64,000 nucleotides of DNA from Arthrobacter sp. TPD3018 (GCA_003075315.1 QDFQ01000002.1:272821-336820); one strand, 5' to 3'. Positions 36,680 to 48,294 are shown, counted from the first letter of the stretch. The notes: generated by a model from the letters alone, not told the origin. Made by a program: numbers and translations.

Positions 36680-37129
36680 CGCAAGCGCCCGCTGCAACCG
36701 CCGGACGTTCTGCGTCAGTGTCCGCAATTCGTCGATGCTAAGCCCGGTCTTCGCGAACACCGCCTCCGCCAGGCACGTCGCCTCGCTGCGCAGCCCCTGC
36801 CCCGCCTCGGTCAACACCACGCGCACCTGCCGCTCGTCCTTCGTATCCCGCGCCCGCCGTACCAGCCCACTCGCCTCCAGCCGCTTCACCAGTGGCGTGA
36901 TCGTGCTCGACTCAAGCGACAGTCGTTCGGCGATCGCGCCGATCGTCCGCCCGTCCTCCTCCCACAAGGCGTGCAGCACCAGATATTGCGGATAGGTGAT
37001 GCCGATCCGGTCGAGCATCGGCTTGTACACGCGCGTCATCGCGATCGACGCGCCGTAGAGCGAGAAGCAGAGTTGCTCGTCCAGCGACAGCGGGTGGGAC
37101 GGCGGCATGGTCATCGACGGGTCGTACAC
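36647..37129 (-). CDS. ohrR: MarR-family organic hydroperoxide sensor OhrR
   Basis: Redox-sensing repressor of ohr. The 160-residue protein has the reactive Cys21 in LDEQLCFSLYGAS, the tyrosine-containing YKPMLDRIGITYPQYLVLHALWE segment that contacts the sulfenate, and the winged helix IAERLSLESSTITPLVKRLEASGLVRR followed by DERQVRVVLT. A GTG start at 37129 is chosen because GGGGAG lies 7 bases upstream. It diverges from ohr across an 88-base region with two palindromes. Oxidation of Cys21 by organic peroxide would release DNA. Confidence 0.92.
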   Translation of the reverse strand: MYDPSMTMPPSHPLSLDEQLCFSLYGASIAMTRVYKPMLDRIGITYPQYLVLHALWEEDGRTIGAIAERLSLESSTITPLVKRLEASGLVRRARDTKDERQVRVVLTEAGQGLRSEATCLAEAVFAKTGLSIDELRTLTQNVRRLQRALASEPAADAERE

Positions 37130-37155
37130 GCTTTTTCTCCCCTGCGGAACGCCAC

Positions 37156-37195
37156 TGGACAAATCGTTATCGCGATATATATTGTTGCGACAATA
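37156..37195 (+). promoter_or_regulatory. ohr promoter with OhrR operator candidates
   Basis: TGGACA (37156-37161) and TATATT (37178-37183) are 16 bases apart. The palindrome TATCGCGATA (37168-37177) lies between them, and the inverted repeat TATTGT-TGCG-ACAATA (37180-37195) covers the -10 box and start site. The second site resembles the AT-rich inverted repeats bound by MarR/OhrR proteins. Confidence 0.65.
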
Positions 37196-37217
37196 GAGTC
37201 AGCAAGGAGCATGCATC

Positions 37218-37643
37218 ATGTCGGTCGATGTCAAATACGCCACCCGCGCTACCGCCACCGGCGGCCGTGAAGGCAATGCCCGCAGCGAGGACGGCCGCTT
37301 CGAAGCCAAATTGTCGACGCCTAAGGAACTGGGTGGCGCAGGTGGCGACGGCACCAACCCCGAACAGTTGTTCGCTGCCGGCTATTCGGCCTGCTTCATC
37401 GGCGCGTTGAAGGCCGCCGGCCAGCAGCTGAAGGTGAAGGTACCCGATGCCACCACCGTGACCGCGACCGTGGGTATCGGCCCGCGGGATGCCGGCGGTT
37501 TTGGCATCACCGCCGATCTCCTCGTCGACCTGCCTGGCCTGGAGCGCGATCAGGCGCAGCAGCTGGTCGATGCCGCGCATCAGATCTGCCCCTATTCGAA
37601 CGCGACCCGCGGCAACGTCGACGTCGGCCTGACGCTCGCCTGA
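37218..37643 (+). CDS. ohr: organic hydroperoxide resistance protein Ohr
   Basis: Thiol peroxidase that reduces organic hydroperoxides using lipoylated partners. The 141-residue OsmC-fold protein has the two redox cysteines Cys59 (FAAGYSACFIGAL) and Cys124 (AAHQICPYSNATRGN), the catalytic GGREGNARSEDG loop arginine and NPEQLFAAGY, all diagnostic for Ohr rather than OsmC. AAGGAG 7-8 bases before the ATG. It is divergent from ohrR, the standard arrangement, and is followed by a strong hairpin at 37667-37696. Confidence 0.96.
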   Translation: MSVDVKYATRATATGGREGNARSEDGRFEAKLSTPKELGGAGGDGTNPEQLFAAGYSACFIGALKAAGQQLKVKVPDATTVTATVGIGPRDAGGFGITADLLVDLPGLERDQAQQLVDAAHQICPYSNATRGNVDVGLTLA

Positions 37644-37666
37644 TCCTTAATACGCGTAAAACCAAA

Positions 37667-37696
37667 CGGGGCGTTGCCGATCGCGGCAGCGCCCCG
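37667..37696 (+). terminator. hairpin downstream of ohr
   Basis: A 13-base-pair stem CGGGGCGTTGCCG (37667-37679) / 37684-37696 with one G-U pair and a 4-base loop follows the ohr stop by about 25 bases. The T-run after it is poor (GTCGTTT), so termination strength is uncertain. Confidence 0.65.
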
Positions 37697-37809
37697 CAGT
37701 CGTTTCGGGGGCGTCCGAGATTATCCCGTCCCCCACGCAACCGCCGCGAAAACCGATCGTTCGAGGGAGCCCCCTTTCCTAAGACTTTCCTGACCTTCGG
37801 AGACATTCC

Positions 37810-38379
37810 ATGACCCTCGACGGCAAGACGATCGCCATCCTCATCGCCCCCCGCGGCACTGAGGAACCCGAATTCGCACAGCCCAAGGCCGCCGTTGAGC
37901 AGGCCGGCGGCAAGGTCGTCGTCATCAGCCTGGAGACGGGCGAGGCGCAGACGGTGAACAACGATCTCGACCCCGGCAAGACCTTCACCGTCGACAAGGC
38001 GATCGGCGACGTGTCCGCAGATCAGTTCGACGGCCTCGTCATCCCCGGCGGCAGCGTCGGCGCAGACAAGCTGCGCGCCTCGAAGGAGGTCGTCGCCTTC
38101 GTCCACGCCTTCTTCGAAGCCGGCAAGCCCGTCGCCGCAATCTGCCACGCGCCCTGGACCTTGGTCGAGGCGGACGTGGTAAAGGGCCGCACGCTCACGT
38201 CCTTCCCCAGCCTGCAGACCGACATCCGCAACGCGGGCGGCAATTGGGTCGATCAGGAGGTGGTCGTCGACAAGGGCCTCGTCACCAGCCGCAATCCCGA
38301 CGACCTTCCCGCTTTCTGCGCGAAGCTGATCGAAGAAGTCGCTGAGGGTCGCCACGCCGAGCAGGCCGCGAGCGCGTGA
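37810..38379 (+). CDS. DJ-1/PfpI family protein
   Basis: A 189-residue protein of the PfpI branch of the DJ-1 superfamily. It has GKTIAILIAPRGTEEPEF with the conserved Glu near the start, FDGLVIPGGSVGADKLR, and the nucleophile elbow PVAAICHAPWTLVEA with reactive Cys followed by His. Members act as protein deglycases, chaperones or peptidases; the specific activity here is unknown. Its stop overlaps the next gene (SDR) in a GTGA, so the two are translationally coupled. Neighbouring ohr and msrB suggest a role in oxidative or carbonyl stress. Confidence 0.9.
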   Translation: MTLDGKTIAILIAPRGTEEPEFAQPKAAVEQAGGKVVVISLETGEAQTVNNDLDPGKTFTVDKAIGDVSADQFDGLVIPGGSVGADKLRASKEVVAFVHAFFEAGKPVAAICHAPWTLVEADVVKGRTLTSFPSLQTDIRNAGGNWVDQEVVVDKGLVTSRNPDDLPAFCAKLIEEVAEGRHAEQAASA

Positions 38380-39143
38380 GCGGCAATCGGTTCGCCGGCA
38401 AGGTCGTCGTCATCACCGGTGCCTCCTCGGGCATCGGTGAGGGCGCGGCGCGGCGCTTTGCCGCGGAGGGCGCGCAACTCGTGCTCGGCGACAGGGACGC
38501 GGCGGGCCTCAAACGCCTTGCCGCGGAGTTGGGCGACGCGGTGGAGACGCTGGAAATCGACGTCAGTCGCATGGCCGATTGCGAGGCGCTGATCGACCTT
38601 GCCGTCAGCCGCTTCGACGGCATCGACGTGCTGGTCAACGATGCCGGCGTCGACCATCTCGGCAAGATCGACGAGGGCGATTTTGGCGCCTTTGCCAAGG
38701 TGATCGAAACCGACCTGTATGGCGTCGTCCAGATGAGCCGCGCCGCGATCACGCATCTGCGGGCGGCCAAGGGCTGCATCGTCAACATCTCGTCGGTGTC
38801 GGGTCTTGGCGGCGACTGGAACCACAGCTTCTATTGCGCGGCCAAGGGTGCGGTCACCAACTTCACCCGCGCATTGGCGATGGACGAGGCGAAGGCCGGC
38901 GTGCGCGTGAATGCGGTCAACCCATCGCTGACCTATACCGCGCTGACCGAAGGGATGAAGGAACAGCCCGATCTCATCGCCAAGTTCGAAGAGCGCATCC
39001 CGATCGGCCGCGGCGCGGAGCCTGCCGACATCGCCGGTGCCATCGCCTTTTTGGCGAGCGAAGATGCGCACTATATTACCGGTGTGAACCTGCCCGTCGA
39101 CGGCGGCCTGTCGGCCTCCAACGGACAGCCGCCGCTTAGCTGA
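38376..39143 (+). CDS. short-chain dehydrogenase/reductase
   Basis: Classical SDR of 255 residues. NAD(P) motif [16 protein letters not shown], the acidic GDRD after strand 2 (favours NAD), the NDAG motif, catalytic Ser in [11 protein letters not shown], and YCAAK with Tyr and Lys. The C-terminus [17 protein letters not shown] is typical. Substrate cannot be read from sequence. It starts with GTG overlapping the PfpI-family stop (GTGA) and precedes msrB by 10 bases, so PfpI-SDR-msrB is probably one operon. Confidence 0.92.
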   Translation: MSGNRFAGKVVVITGASSGIGEGAARRFAAEGAQLVLGDRDAAGLKRLAAELGDAVETLEIDVSRMADCEALIDLAVSRFDGIDVLVNDAGVDHLGKIDEGDFGAFAKVIETDLYGVVQMSRAAITHLRAAKGCIVNISSVSGLGGDWNHSFYCAAKGAVTNFTRALAMDEAKAGVRVNAVNPSLTYTALTEGMKEQPDLIAKFEERIPIGRGAEPADIAGAIAFLASEDAHYITGVNLPVDGGLSASNGQPPLS

Positions 39144-39153
39144 GGAGCCGATC

Positions 39154-39603
39154 ATGGCCGATTACCGCAAGACCGACGAAGCGATCGCGAAGCTGACGCC
39201 CGAACAATATTATGTGACGCAGGAAAGCGGCACGGAACGCCCCGGGACGGGCGAATATCTCGGCAACAAGGCCGCGGGCATCTACGTCGATATCGTCTCG
39301 GGCGAACCGCTGTTCGCTTCGACCGACAAGTATGAATCGCATTGCGGCTGGCCGAGCTTCACCAAGCCGATCGAGCCTGCCAATGTCGAGGAACTGCACG
39401 ATCGTAGCCACGGCATGGTGCGCACCGAAGTGCGTTCGAAGCATGGCGACAGCCACCTGGGCCATGTCTTCCCCGACGGTCCGCGCGATCGCGGCGGCCT
39501 GCGTTATTGCATCAATTCTGCTTCGCTGCGCTTCGTGCCGCGCGATGCGATGGAGGCGGAAGGGTATGGCGCCTATCTGGACCAGGTCGAAGATATCGGC
39601 TGA
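39154..39603 (+). CDS. msrB: peptide-methionine (R)-S-oxide reductase
   Basis: Repairs methionine-R-sulfoxide in proteins. The 149-residue protein has [39 protein letters not shown] with the catalytic Cys, and [14 protein letters not shown]. The paired CxxC motifs that bind structural zinc in many MsrB proteins are absent: only one Cys occurs before the catalytic motif (ESHCGW), which probably acts as the resolving residue. No signal peptide, so it is cytoplasmic. It is the last gene of the small stress operon starting at 37810. Confidence 0.95.
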   Translation: MADYRKTDEAIAKLTPEQYYVTQESGTERPGTGEYLGNKAAGIYVDIVSGEPLFASTDKYESHCGWPSFTKPIEPANVEELHDRSHGMVRTEVRSKHGDSHLGHVFPDGPRDRGGLRYCINSASLRFVPRDAMEAEGYGAYLDQVEDIG

Positions 39604-39714
39604 TCTGCTCCATGTCGTGAAGATCACGCGTTAAATTCCGCACGGTTAACGCCTCTTTATCCCCTTTCCGGCCAAGGCTTCGGCAAGGGAATGGATCAAA
39701 GAGGGGCATAATCG

Positions 39715-42465
39715 ATGCGGAAGTGGGTATATTTGGCAGCGGCGGCGTCGTGCGTAGGCGCCGTCGCACCAGCCGGCGCGCAGGGCCTGCGCGGCGTGGT
39801 ACCGTCGGGTAAGCAAGCCGAAGCCGAAAAGGCCCGCGCCGAAGCCGAATCGAAAAATACTGCCGATATCGTTGTTACCGCCACGCGCCGCTCGCAGCGC
39901 CTGTCGAACGTGCCGATCGCCGTCAGTGCCTACAGCACCGCAGCGCTCCAAAATTCGGGTGCGACCGACATCCGCCAGATGGCGCAGCTGGCGCCGTCGC
40001 TGATCGTCTCGTCCACTGGATCGGAAGCCAATGCGACCGCGCGCCTGCGCGGCATCGGTACCGTCGGCGACAACCCCGGCCTCGAAAGCTCGGTCGCGGT
40101 GTTCATCGACGGCGTCTATCGTAGCCGCACCGGCTCCGGCCTCAACGACCTGGGCGAAGTCGAGCGTATCGAAGTGCTGCGCGGGCCGCAGGGTACGCTG
40201 TCGGGCCGCAACTCGTCGGCGGGTGCGATCAGCATCTACACGAAGTATCCCGAATTCAAGTTCGGCGGCTATGGTGAGGCAAGCTACGGTAATTACGATG
40301 CCGTCCGCCTCGCCGGCGCGCTGACCGGCCCGATCATCGCCGACAAGCTCGCCTTCCGCATCGACGGCGTCTACGGCAAGCGCGACGGCTTCCTGCACGA
40401 CGTCGTCAACAACACCGACTTCAACAACCGCAACCGCTATTTCGTCCGCGGCCAGCTGTTCTGGAAGCCGTCATCCGACTTCTCGGTCCGCCTGATCGGC
40501 GATTACACGCATCGCGACGAAAAGTGCTGCGGCGCCGTTTATATCGACACGCGCGAAAAGTTCGACCCGACGCCGGGCGTGCCGGGCGACTTCTCGATCG
40601 CGTCGCAGAACCGCATTGTCTCGATCCTGCAGAGCCTCGGCGGCGTGCTGCCCAGCATGGGCAATCCCTACAACCGCCAGATCGCCCAGACCAAGGGCCA
40701 GGCCTATTCGAACGTGACCACCGACGGCGGCGTATCGGCGCGCATCGGCTGGACGTTGGGCAACGTGCAGCTCATCTCGATCAGCGCCTATCGCGAATAT
40801 AAGGCGGGCGGCGCGGGCGACATGGATTACGGCAACGTCGACATCGTCTACCGCCCGAACGACGGCAACGCCTATCGCCAGTTCAAGACGTTCACGCAGG
40901 AAACCCGCCTCAGCGGCGGCCTGTTCGGCAACCGGCTCGACTGGCTGGTCGGTGGCTATTACGCGCATGAGGACCTCGACGTCGTCGACAACCTGCGCTT
41001 CGGCTCACAATATGGCGCCTTCGCCGCATGCCGTGCCGTCGCGACCGTGAACCCGGCCGCCGCGCTTCGCGATCCGACGGCGAGCGGATGCCTCAGCGCC
41101 GCCGGCCGCGCCGTGCTGACCCCCGCGGTCGGCCAGGCGGTGATCAGCGGCATCGACCGCCTCAGCACCGTCAACAACGTCGGCAGCATCCGCGACGTCT
41201 ATCACCAGACGAGCAGCAACTACGCCTTCTTCACGCACAACATCTTTAAGATCACCGACACGCTCAGCATCACCGGCGGCCTGCGCTACACCAACGAGCA
41301 CAAGCGCCTGGATGCGAGCTTCAACAACAACAACACCGTCTGCCCGGCGCAGCAGGCCGCACTCAGCCCCCTGTTGGCCAGTGCGGCGGTGCCCGCGGCG
41401 CTCAAGCCACTGATCGGCGGCATCATCACGCTGACCTGCACCGGCAATTCGACGTCGGCGCTGACCGGCGTGCCGATCAAGGACAAGATCGCAGAGGGCC
41501 AGTTCACCGGCACCGGCGTCGTGTCGTGGAAGCCTGCGCCCAGCACCTTGCTGTATGCGTCCTACGCGCGCGGCTACAAGGCGGGCGGCTACAACCTCGA
41601 CAAGTCGGACCTGTCGGCCACCGTCTTCGCCACGCCGACCGCGGCAGCCGCATCGAACCTGCGCTTCGATCCCGAGACGGTGCAGGCGTTCGAAATCGGC
41701 ATCAAATATGCGACGCCCAAATTCACCGCGAACCTCGCGGGCTTCCGTTCGGCGTTCAAGAACTTCCAGCTGAACACCTTCAACGGCACCAACTATATCG
41801 TCCAGAATATCGGGTCGTGCAGCACCGGCCTGAACGGTGCCGATCGTGACAATTCCTCGACCACCGGCGCCTGCACGGGCAAGGTGCGCTCGGGCGTCAT
41901 CACGCAGGGCTTCGAACTGGAGGCCGGCGCCTACCCAACCGAGGATCTGACCTTCAACCTCGGCTACACCTATGCGCACACGCAATATCGCAACAACCTC
42001 GTCGGCAGCGATGCGGGCGAGGCGCTGAACGCCGCGCTATTCCTATTGCCCGGTGCGCAGATGTCGAACGCACCACGCCACACCGTCACCAGCTCGGCGT
42101 CGTGGACGCCGCCGATCGGCGACAACGGCATGCACGCGCTGTTCTACGTCGATAGCCGCCTGACCAGCGACTATAACACCGGCTCCGACCTGTTCCTGGA
42201 AAAGCGCCAGGACGGCTTCTTCTTGGTCAACGCGCGCATCGGCATCCGCGGCCGCGACCAGCGCTGGGCAGTGGAGTTCTGGGGACAGAACGTCCTCAAC
42301 ACCAACTACCAGCAGGTTGCCTTCGCCGCCCCCTTCCAGGGTGCGGGCAGCGCGTCGCAGGTCGCCGCCTTCGGCTCGCCGGACTTTGCGACCGGCAATG
42401 CGATCTTCTCGTCGTACCTCGCCGAACCGCGTACCTATGGCGTGACGCTGCGCTCGCGCTTCTGA
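39715..42465 (+). CDS. TonB-dependent outer-membrane receptor
   Basis: A 916-residue receptor. Signal peptide ([23 protein letters not shown]), then an Ala/Glu/Lys-rich stretch and the TonB box region [20 protein letters not shown], a plug domain with [24 protein letters not shown] and [26 protein letters not shown], and a large 22-strand barrel ending [13 protein letters not shown]. Four cysteines lie in pairs in extracellular loops. The plug type is that of the sphingomonad receptor family used for plant or aromatic compounds rather than siderophores, so the substrate is open. It is a single gene; a chemoreceptor gene follows after 34 bases. Confidence 0.93.
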   Translation: MRKWVYLAAAASCVGAVAPAGAQGLRGVVPSGKQAEAEKARAEAESKNTADIVVTATRRSQRLSNVPIAVSAYSTAALQNSGATDIRQMAQLAPSLIVSSTGSEANATARLRGIGTVGDNPGLESSVAVFIDGVYRSRTGSGLNDLGEVERIEVLRGPQGTLSGRNSSAGAISIYTKYPEFKFGGYGEASYGNYDAVRLAGALTGPIIADKLAFRIDGVYGKRDGFLHDVVNNTDFNNRNRYFVRGQLFWKPSSDFSVRLIGDYTHRDEKCCGAVYIDTREKFDPTPGVPGDFSIASQNRIVSILQSLGGVLPSMGNPYNRQIAQTKGQAYSNVTTDGGVSARIGWTLGNVQLISISAYREYKAGGAGDMDYGNVDIVYRPNDGNAYRQFKTFTQETRLSGGLFGNRLDWLVGGYYAHEDLDVVDNLRFGSQYGAFAACRAVATVNPAAALRDPTASGCLSAAGRAVLTPAVGQAVISGIDRLSTVNNVGSIRDVYHQTSSNYAFFTHNIFKITDTLSITGGLRYTNEHKRLDASFNNNNTVCPAQQAALSPLLASAAVPAALKPLIGGIITLTCTGNSTSALTGVPIKDKIAEGQFTGTGVVSWKPAPSTLLYASYARGYKAGGYNLDKSDLSATVFATPTAAAASNLRFDPETVQAFEIGIKYATPKFTANLAGFRSAFKNFQLNTFNGTNYIVQNIGSCSTGLNGADRDNSSTTGACTGKVRSGVITQGFELEAGAYPTEDLTFNLGYTYAHTQYRNNLVGSDAGEALNAALFLLPGAQMSNAPRHTVTSSASWTPPIGDNGMHALFYVDSRLTSDYNTGSDLFLEKRQDGFFLVNARIGIRGRDQRWAVEFWGQNVLNTNYQQVAFAAPFQGAGSASQVAAFGSPDFATGNAIFSSYLAEPRTYGVTLRSRF

Positions 42466-42499
42466 TCGCCTTTCCACTGATCCGGGACCCGTGGACATT

Positions 42500-44308
<1,809 letters not shown>

Positions 44309-44313
44309 TCGCA

Positions 44314-45399
44314 ATGGCCGTGCGCCCCGGGCCCATGCACGGGGCGCCTTTCCCCGACACGAACGGTGACTTCGATACGGGGCCGCTCGCCCGCCAGGCG
44401 ATGGCCGTCCGCGAAATGGGATCGCCGTTCGTCGCCGCCGTGCTCGCAGCGGGAGAGCGTCAACTCTCCCGCGCGCCGCGCACCGCGGCATTGATCGCCG
44501 ACTGGCCGCGCGATGTCGCCGCCGACGCGCTGGCGATGCGGTTCAACGCCGCGCTTCATGCGCTGGCGCGAGCGGGCCACGACACGGCACTCAGCAATTT
44601 GTATCGGCGGCTGGACGGCGATTTCGATTCCGTGATCGGCGCGGCGATGCACTCCGCCGATGCGCATATCGCCGAATGGATGCGCACGCCGCCGCAGACC
44701 AACGAAGTTGGACGAACCGCCGCGATCATGGCGGCGTTGATGACGCTGCGCAGCCGGTTCGACATGCCGTGCGAGCTACGCGAACTCGGCGCCAGCGCCG
44801 GGCTGAACCTTAACCTCGATCGCTATGCCTATGATCTGGGCGGCCATGCCGCCGGCGATCCGGCGTCATCCGTCCGGGTCGCGCCCGCGTGGCACGGCGC
44901 CGCGCCCGTCATCCGTCCCATCACCGTGGCGTCCGCACGCGGTGTCGATCTCAGCCCCCTCGACGTGGCCGATGCCGCTGCCTGCGAGCGGCTGATGGCC
45001 TTTATCTGGGCGGACGAGCCCGACCGCGCCGAACGCCTGGCGCAGGCGCTACGCATCGCGCGCGCGCACCCGCCCGTCGTGGAGACGGGCGACATCACCC
45101 GGTGGCTGCCAGAGATGCTAGCCGCACCGCAGGCTGCGGGCATCTGCCGCACGATCGTCCATTCGATGGCGCTGCAATATCTGGACGCCACCGGCCATGC
45201 CGCCGTGGAACATGCCTTTGCCGAGGCGGGTGCGCGGGCCGATGCCGATCGCCCGCTGGCGCGCATCGGGTTCGAATGGACCGAGGCGCGCGACGCGGTC
45301 CATCTGTGCCTGACGACCTGGCCCGACGGAACGACCCGTCACCTTGCCACCTGCCACGCGTACGGCGCGTGGATCGACTGGCACGATACAGGGGCCTGA
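44314..45399 (+). CDS. DUF2332 family protein
   Basis: A protein of about 361 residues of the DUF2332 family, which I know only as uncharacterised alphaproteobacterial and actinobacterial proteins. It has CELRELGASAGLNLNLDRYAYDLG, resembling a methyltransferase-like glycine motif, and IVHSMALQYL, FEWTEARDAVHLCLTTWPDG near the end. No signal peptide. Start is uncertain: TTG at 44305 overlaps the receptor stop (TTGA), ATG 44314 and a later ATG are possible; none has a good ribosome site, so coupling to the receptor gene is likely. A terminator sits across its stop codon. Confidence 0.82.
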   Translation: MAVRPGPMHGAPFPDTNGDFDTGPLARQAMAVREMGSPFVAAVLAAGERQLSRAPRTAALIADWPRDVAADALAMRFNAALHALARAGHDTALSNLYRRLDGDFDSVIGAAMHSADAHIAEWMRTPPQTNEVGRTAAIMAALMTLRSRFDMPCELRELGASAGLNLNLDRYAYDLGGHAAGDPASSVRVAPAWHGAAPVIRPITVASARGVDLSPLDVADAAACERLMAFIWADEPDRAERLAQALRIARAHPPVVETGDITRWLPEMLAAPQAAGICRTIVHSMALQYLDATGHAAVEHAFAEAGARADADRPLARIGFEWTEARDAVHLCLTTWPDGTTRHLATCHAYGAWIDWHDTGA

Positions 45400-45411
45400 C
45401 GGCCCCTTTTC
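45391..45411 (+). terminator. Rho-independent terminator spanning the DUF2332 stop codon
   Basis: GGGGCC (45391-45396) pairs with GGCCCC (45401-45406) around a TGAC loop that contains the TGA stop, followed by TTTTCT. It ends the receptor-DUF2332 transcript. Confidence 0.85.
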
Positions 45412-45432
45412 TATAGCCACGCTCTATAACGG

Positions 45433-45465
45433 GCGCCCCATGCCGCCATCGCGGACACGGGGCGC
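45433..45465 (-). terminator. possible terminator of the chemotaxis operon
   Basis: On the minus strand, 7 bases past the stop of the 567-residue protein gene, a 10-base-pair stem (45465-45456 with 45442-45433, one G-U pair) closes a 13-base loop; the tail is CCGTTATAG, weak in T. Confidence 0.5.
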
Positions 45466-45471
45466 TCCTCC

Positions 45472-47175
45472 TCAGAACAATCCGTCGTCGTCGTCATCGT
45501 CCGCGACGGCCGCAGCGGCCGGCGCTGGCGCGAGGTGCGCAGGCAGATAGGCGGCGTGTACTTCGCGCTCTTGTGCCATCGTGTACAGCGCGGCGATGCG
45601 CGGCAGCACGTCGGCCAGGATCGCCGTCGCCGCGTCCGACGGATCGGTCATCGCCGGCATCACGCCGAGCACGAGCGCCGCGTCCCGCATCTTGCCCCCC
45701 AGCGCCATTTCCGCGCCGATTTCATCGCCGACCGAGGCCAGCATCTCGATGATCTGGCGCGCATCGTCGCCGCCGACGCGCACCGCGCCCTCGGTCCGCT
45801 GACACCCCTCGCGGATCACTGCGAGCGCATCGGACAGCTTGCTGCCCAGATCGCGATCGTCCGCCGCCGCGCGCTTTTCGACCAGCGTTGCGTTCACCGC
45901 GGCCAGCTCGTCGAGCGGCTGGCGGATCCCGCCCATCGCCTTGCCCAGCGACTGGGCATGGACGTCCACCTCGCCCGCGACGACCGATACCGCCTTGCCG
46001 AGGTCGCCGTGCCGGCGGCACAGCAGCCGCGTATTGGTGGCGATGTCCTGCACGTCGAACTGCACGCGCTGCAACAGCGCCAGCCGCCCGGTCAGCTCGG
46101 ACACCGTCTCGCCGATCATGCCCAGCATCGCGGTCGACCGCCGGTCGGCATCCTGCAGCTGCGCGGTGATCGATGCGACCTCGCCCACCGCCTTGTCGAT
46201 CTCGACCAGGAAGGGGCGGCCGTTGCTGCCCGTATCGTTGTCGATCAGGCCCAGCAGCGCAGTCGTGTCGGGGCTCAGCGCCCGCAGCGCATCGACCAGC
46301 AGGCGCGTGTCGCGGTCGAAATCGACCGCGCTCGCCTCCAGCTGCGCCGCGAGCATCGGATGGATGACCGCGCAGACCTCCATGCGCACCATGGGATCGA
46401 TGGACGGGCCGACGACCTCCAGAATCTGCAACGCGGACACGACATGCTCCAGGCGCTGGCGCGTGCTGTCGCCGACCTGCAACGCGCCCAGCATCGTCGC
46501 GACGCGACCCTGCACCGTGCGGGCGATCGACGCCACCTGCTGCGCCATCGTGGCGGTCGTACCCAGATGCGCGTGCAGCGCGGTGGCGTGACGCACCAGA
46601 TTCTCCGGCACCGCGGGGACGACGTGCCGCGCCTCCTTGGTGACCAGGCGTCCTGCCTGCTGCACCGCGCTGACGCTGTCCTTCAGGTCCTTCAGCTTGG
46701 CGAGGAAGCCTTCCAGATGCTCTTCACCGGCCGCCAGCCGATGGCCCATGCTGTCGACGAACCCGACGAAAGCGGGCTCGCCCGATGCGGCGATCTTGAT
46801 ATTCAGGCCGTAAATATGGAGCACGCGCAGCGCCTGCCGCATCTCCATGATGTGATCGCGCAACATCCGCGCCGCGCCGCTCACCCGCACCATGTCGGTG
46901 TCGCGCTCCTGCTGCACCACCGGCAGGTTGGCGAGATCGGCCGCGACCTCCTTCAGGTTGGTCACCGCGATACCCGCGACGCTTTCATCAAGCGCGCCGG
47001 TGACGCCATCGATCGCGGTGATGATCCGATCGATCGTTTCTATGGCCCTTGCGAGCGTCGTCCCAGCGCGTACGAAATGCGCATCCATACCCGCCGCCAT
47101 CAGCGCCAGCGTTCGTTGCAGATCGCCGACGCTCTGGTCCAAGGCGTGATCGGCCGTGATGGAGGTGTGCAGCAT
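45472..47175 (-). CDS. uncharacterised chemotaxis-operon protein, candidate CheZ-like CheY-P phosphatase
   Basis: A 567-residue, almost all-helical soluble protein with no signal peptide, membrane segment or HAMP domain; I do not recognise a named family. Three features stand out. Residues 375-403 (VQDIATNTRLL, then GDLGKAVSVVAGEV) align with the receptor tip [11 protein letters not shown]...[14 protein letters not shown] of the neighbouring receptors, but 7 residues are missing between the halves, including the NAAVEAA contact face. Residues 231-246 (ALQVGDSTRQRLEHVV) show Asp236-x-x-x-Gln240, as in the CheZ active site DLTGQ; a second DDARQ occurs at 470-474. The C-terminus is ADDDDDDGLF, like the CheY-docking tail of CheZ (DDLLDSLGF). 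It is the last gene of the che operon, 44 bases after cheB. No cheZ, cheC or cheX is otherwise present. Confidence 0.6.
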   Translation of the reverse strand: MLHTSITADHALDQSVGDLQRTLALMAAGMDAHFVRAGTTLARAIETIDRIITAIDGVTGALDESVAGIAVTNLKEVAADLANLPVVQQERDTDMVRVSGAARMLRDHIMEMRQALRVLHIYGLNIKIAASGEPAFVGFVDSMGHRLAAGEEHLEGFLAKLKDLKDSVSAVQQAGRLVTKEARHVVPAVPENLVRHATALHAHLGTTATMAQQVASIARTVQGRVATMLGALQVGDSTRQRLEHVVSALQILEVVGPSIDPMVRMEVCAVIHPMLAAQLEASAVDFDRDTRLLVDALRALSPDTTALLGLIDNDTGSNGRPFLVEIDKAVGEVASITAQLQDADRRSTAMLGMIGETVSELTGRLALLQRVQFDVQDIATNTRLLCRRHGDLGKAVSVVAGEVDVHAQSLGKAMGGIRQPLDELAAVNATLVEKRAAADDRDLGSKLSDALAVIREGCQRTEGAVRVGGDDARQIIEMLASVGDEIGAEMALGGKMRDAALVLGVMPAMTDPSDAATAILADVLPRIAALYTMAQEREVHAAYLPAHLAPAPAAAAVADDDDDDGLF

Positions 47176-47219
47176 GGCCTATCCTTTGCGGGCGAGAAGA
47201 AAATGCGGGACGGGCGCGC

Positions 47220-48293
47220 TCATCGCGCCGTCGCCTGGAGCAGTTCGCGGGCGATATTGCCCAATGGTATGACCTTGTCGGCGGCGTTGCGGGCGATGGC
47301 TTCCTTGGGCATGCCAAACACGACGGAGGTTGCTTCGTCCTGAGCGAAAGTTCGCGCTCCTGCCTGCTTCATTTCCAGCAAACCGCGCGCGCCGTCGTCG
47401 CCCATGCCGGTCATGATGATGCCGACCGCATTGGACCCCGCATTGCGCGCGGCCGAGCGGAACAGCACGTCGACCGACGGGCGGTGGCGCGACACCAGGG
47501 GCCCTTCCTTGACCGACACGACATAGCGCGCGCCCTGCCGTTCGAGCAGCGTATGGCGCAGGCCGCCCGGCGCGATCAGCACGTGGCCGCGCATCACCGT
47601 GTCGCCGTCCTCCGCCTCCTTGACGTCGACCTGACACAGACCGTTGAGCCGTTTGGCAAAGGCGCGGGTAAAGCTTTCGGGCATGTGCTGGACGATGACG
47701 ATGCCGGGCGAATTGGCCGGCAGCGCCTCCAGCACCTCGCGCAGCGCCTCGGTGCCCCCCGTGGACGCACCGATGCACACCACCATCTCCGTCGTCCGGC
47801 TCATCGCGCGGCCGGTGGGGGGCGGCAGTACCGCATCGGCCGTCAGCTTCTGCGCCGGCGACGCCGCCCGCGCCTGGCGCCGCGCGCCGAGCCGCGCCTT
47901 GGCCGCGCCCTTCACCGTCTCGCGGATCATCAGCTTGGCTTCGGTGAGATGCTCGGCAACGCCCATGCGCGGCTTCAGGATGACGTCGACCGCCCCGGCT
48001 TCCAGAGCCTGCAGCAAGGTTTCCGACCCCTCCTCGACCAGCGAGGAGCACATGACGACCGGGATCGGGCGCTGGCTCATCAGCTTGCGCAGAAAGGTGA
48101 CGCCGTCCATCCGCGGCATTTCGACGTCCAGCGTGATGACGTCGGGAACCTCTTCTTGGATGTAGCGGGCGGCGGCGAAGGGATCGGCGGCGGCGGCGAT
48201 CACCTGGATGTCGGGATCCTCGCCGAGGATCGCGGTCATGGCCTGGCGGACGCTGGCGCTGTCGTCGATGATGAGGACGCGGACGGGTTTCAT
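47220..48293 (-). CDS. cheB: protein-glutamate methylesterase/glutaminase CheB
   Basis: Removes methyl groups from chemoreceptors when phosphorylated by CheA. The 357-residue protein has an N-terminal receiver ([10 protein letters not shown], phosphoacceptor Asp56 in [15 protein letters not shown]), a linker, and the esterase domain with catalytic Ser ([13 protein letters not shown]), His ([14 protein letters not shown]) and Asp ([14 protein letters not shown]). Start ATG at 48293 lies one base after the cheR stop. Length and domain order are normal. Confidence 0.97.
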   Translation of the reverse strand: MKPVRVLIIDDSASVRQAMTAILGEDPDIQVIAAAADPFAAARYIQEEVPDVITLDVEMPRMDGVTFLRKLMSQRPIPVVMCSSLVEEGSETLLQALEAGAVDVILKPRMGVAEHLTEAKLMIRETVKGAAKARLGARRQARAASPAQKLTADAVLPPPTGRAMSRTTEMVVCIGASTGGTEALREVLEALPANSPGIVIVQHMPESFTRAFAKRLNGLCQVDVKEAEDGDTVMRGHVLIAPGGLRHTLLERQGARYVVSVKEGPLVSRHRPSVDVLFRSAARNAGSNAVGIIMTGMGDDGARGLLEMKQAGARTFAQDEATSVVFGMPKEAIARNAADKVIPLGNIARELLQATAR

Positions 48294-48294
48294 A

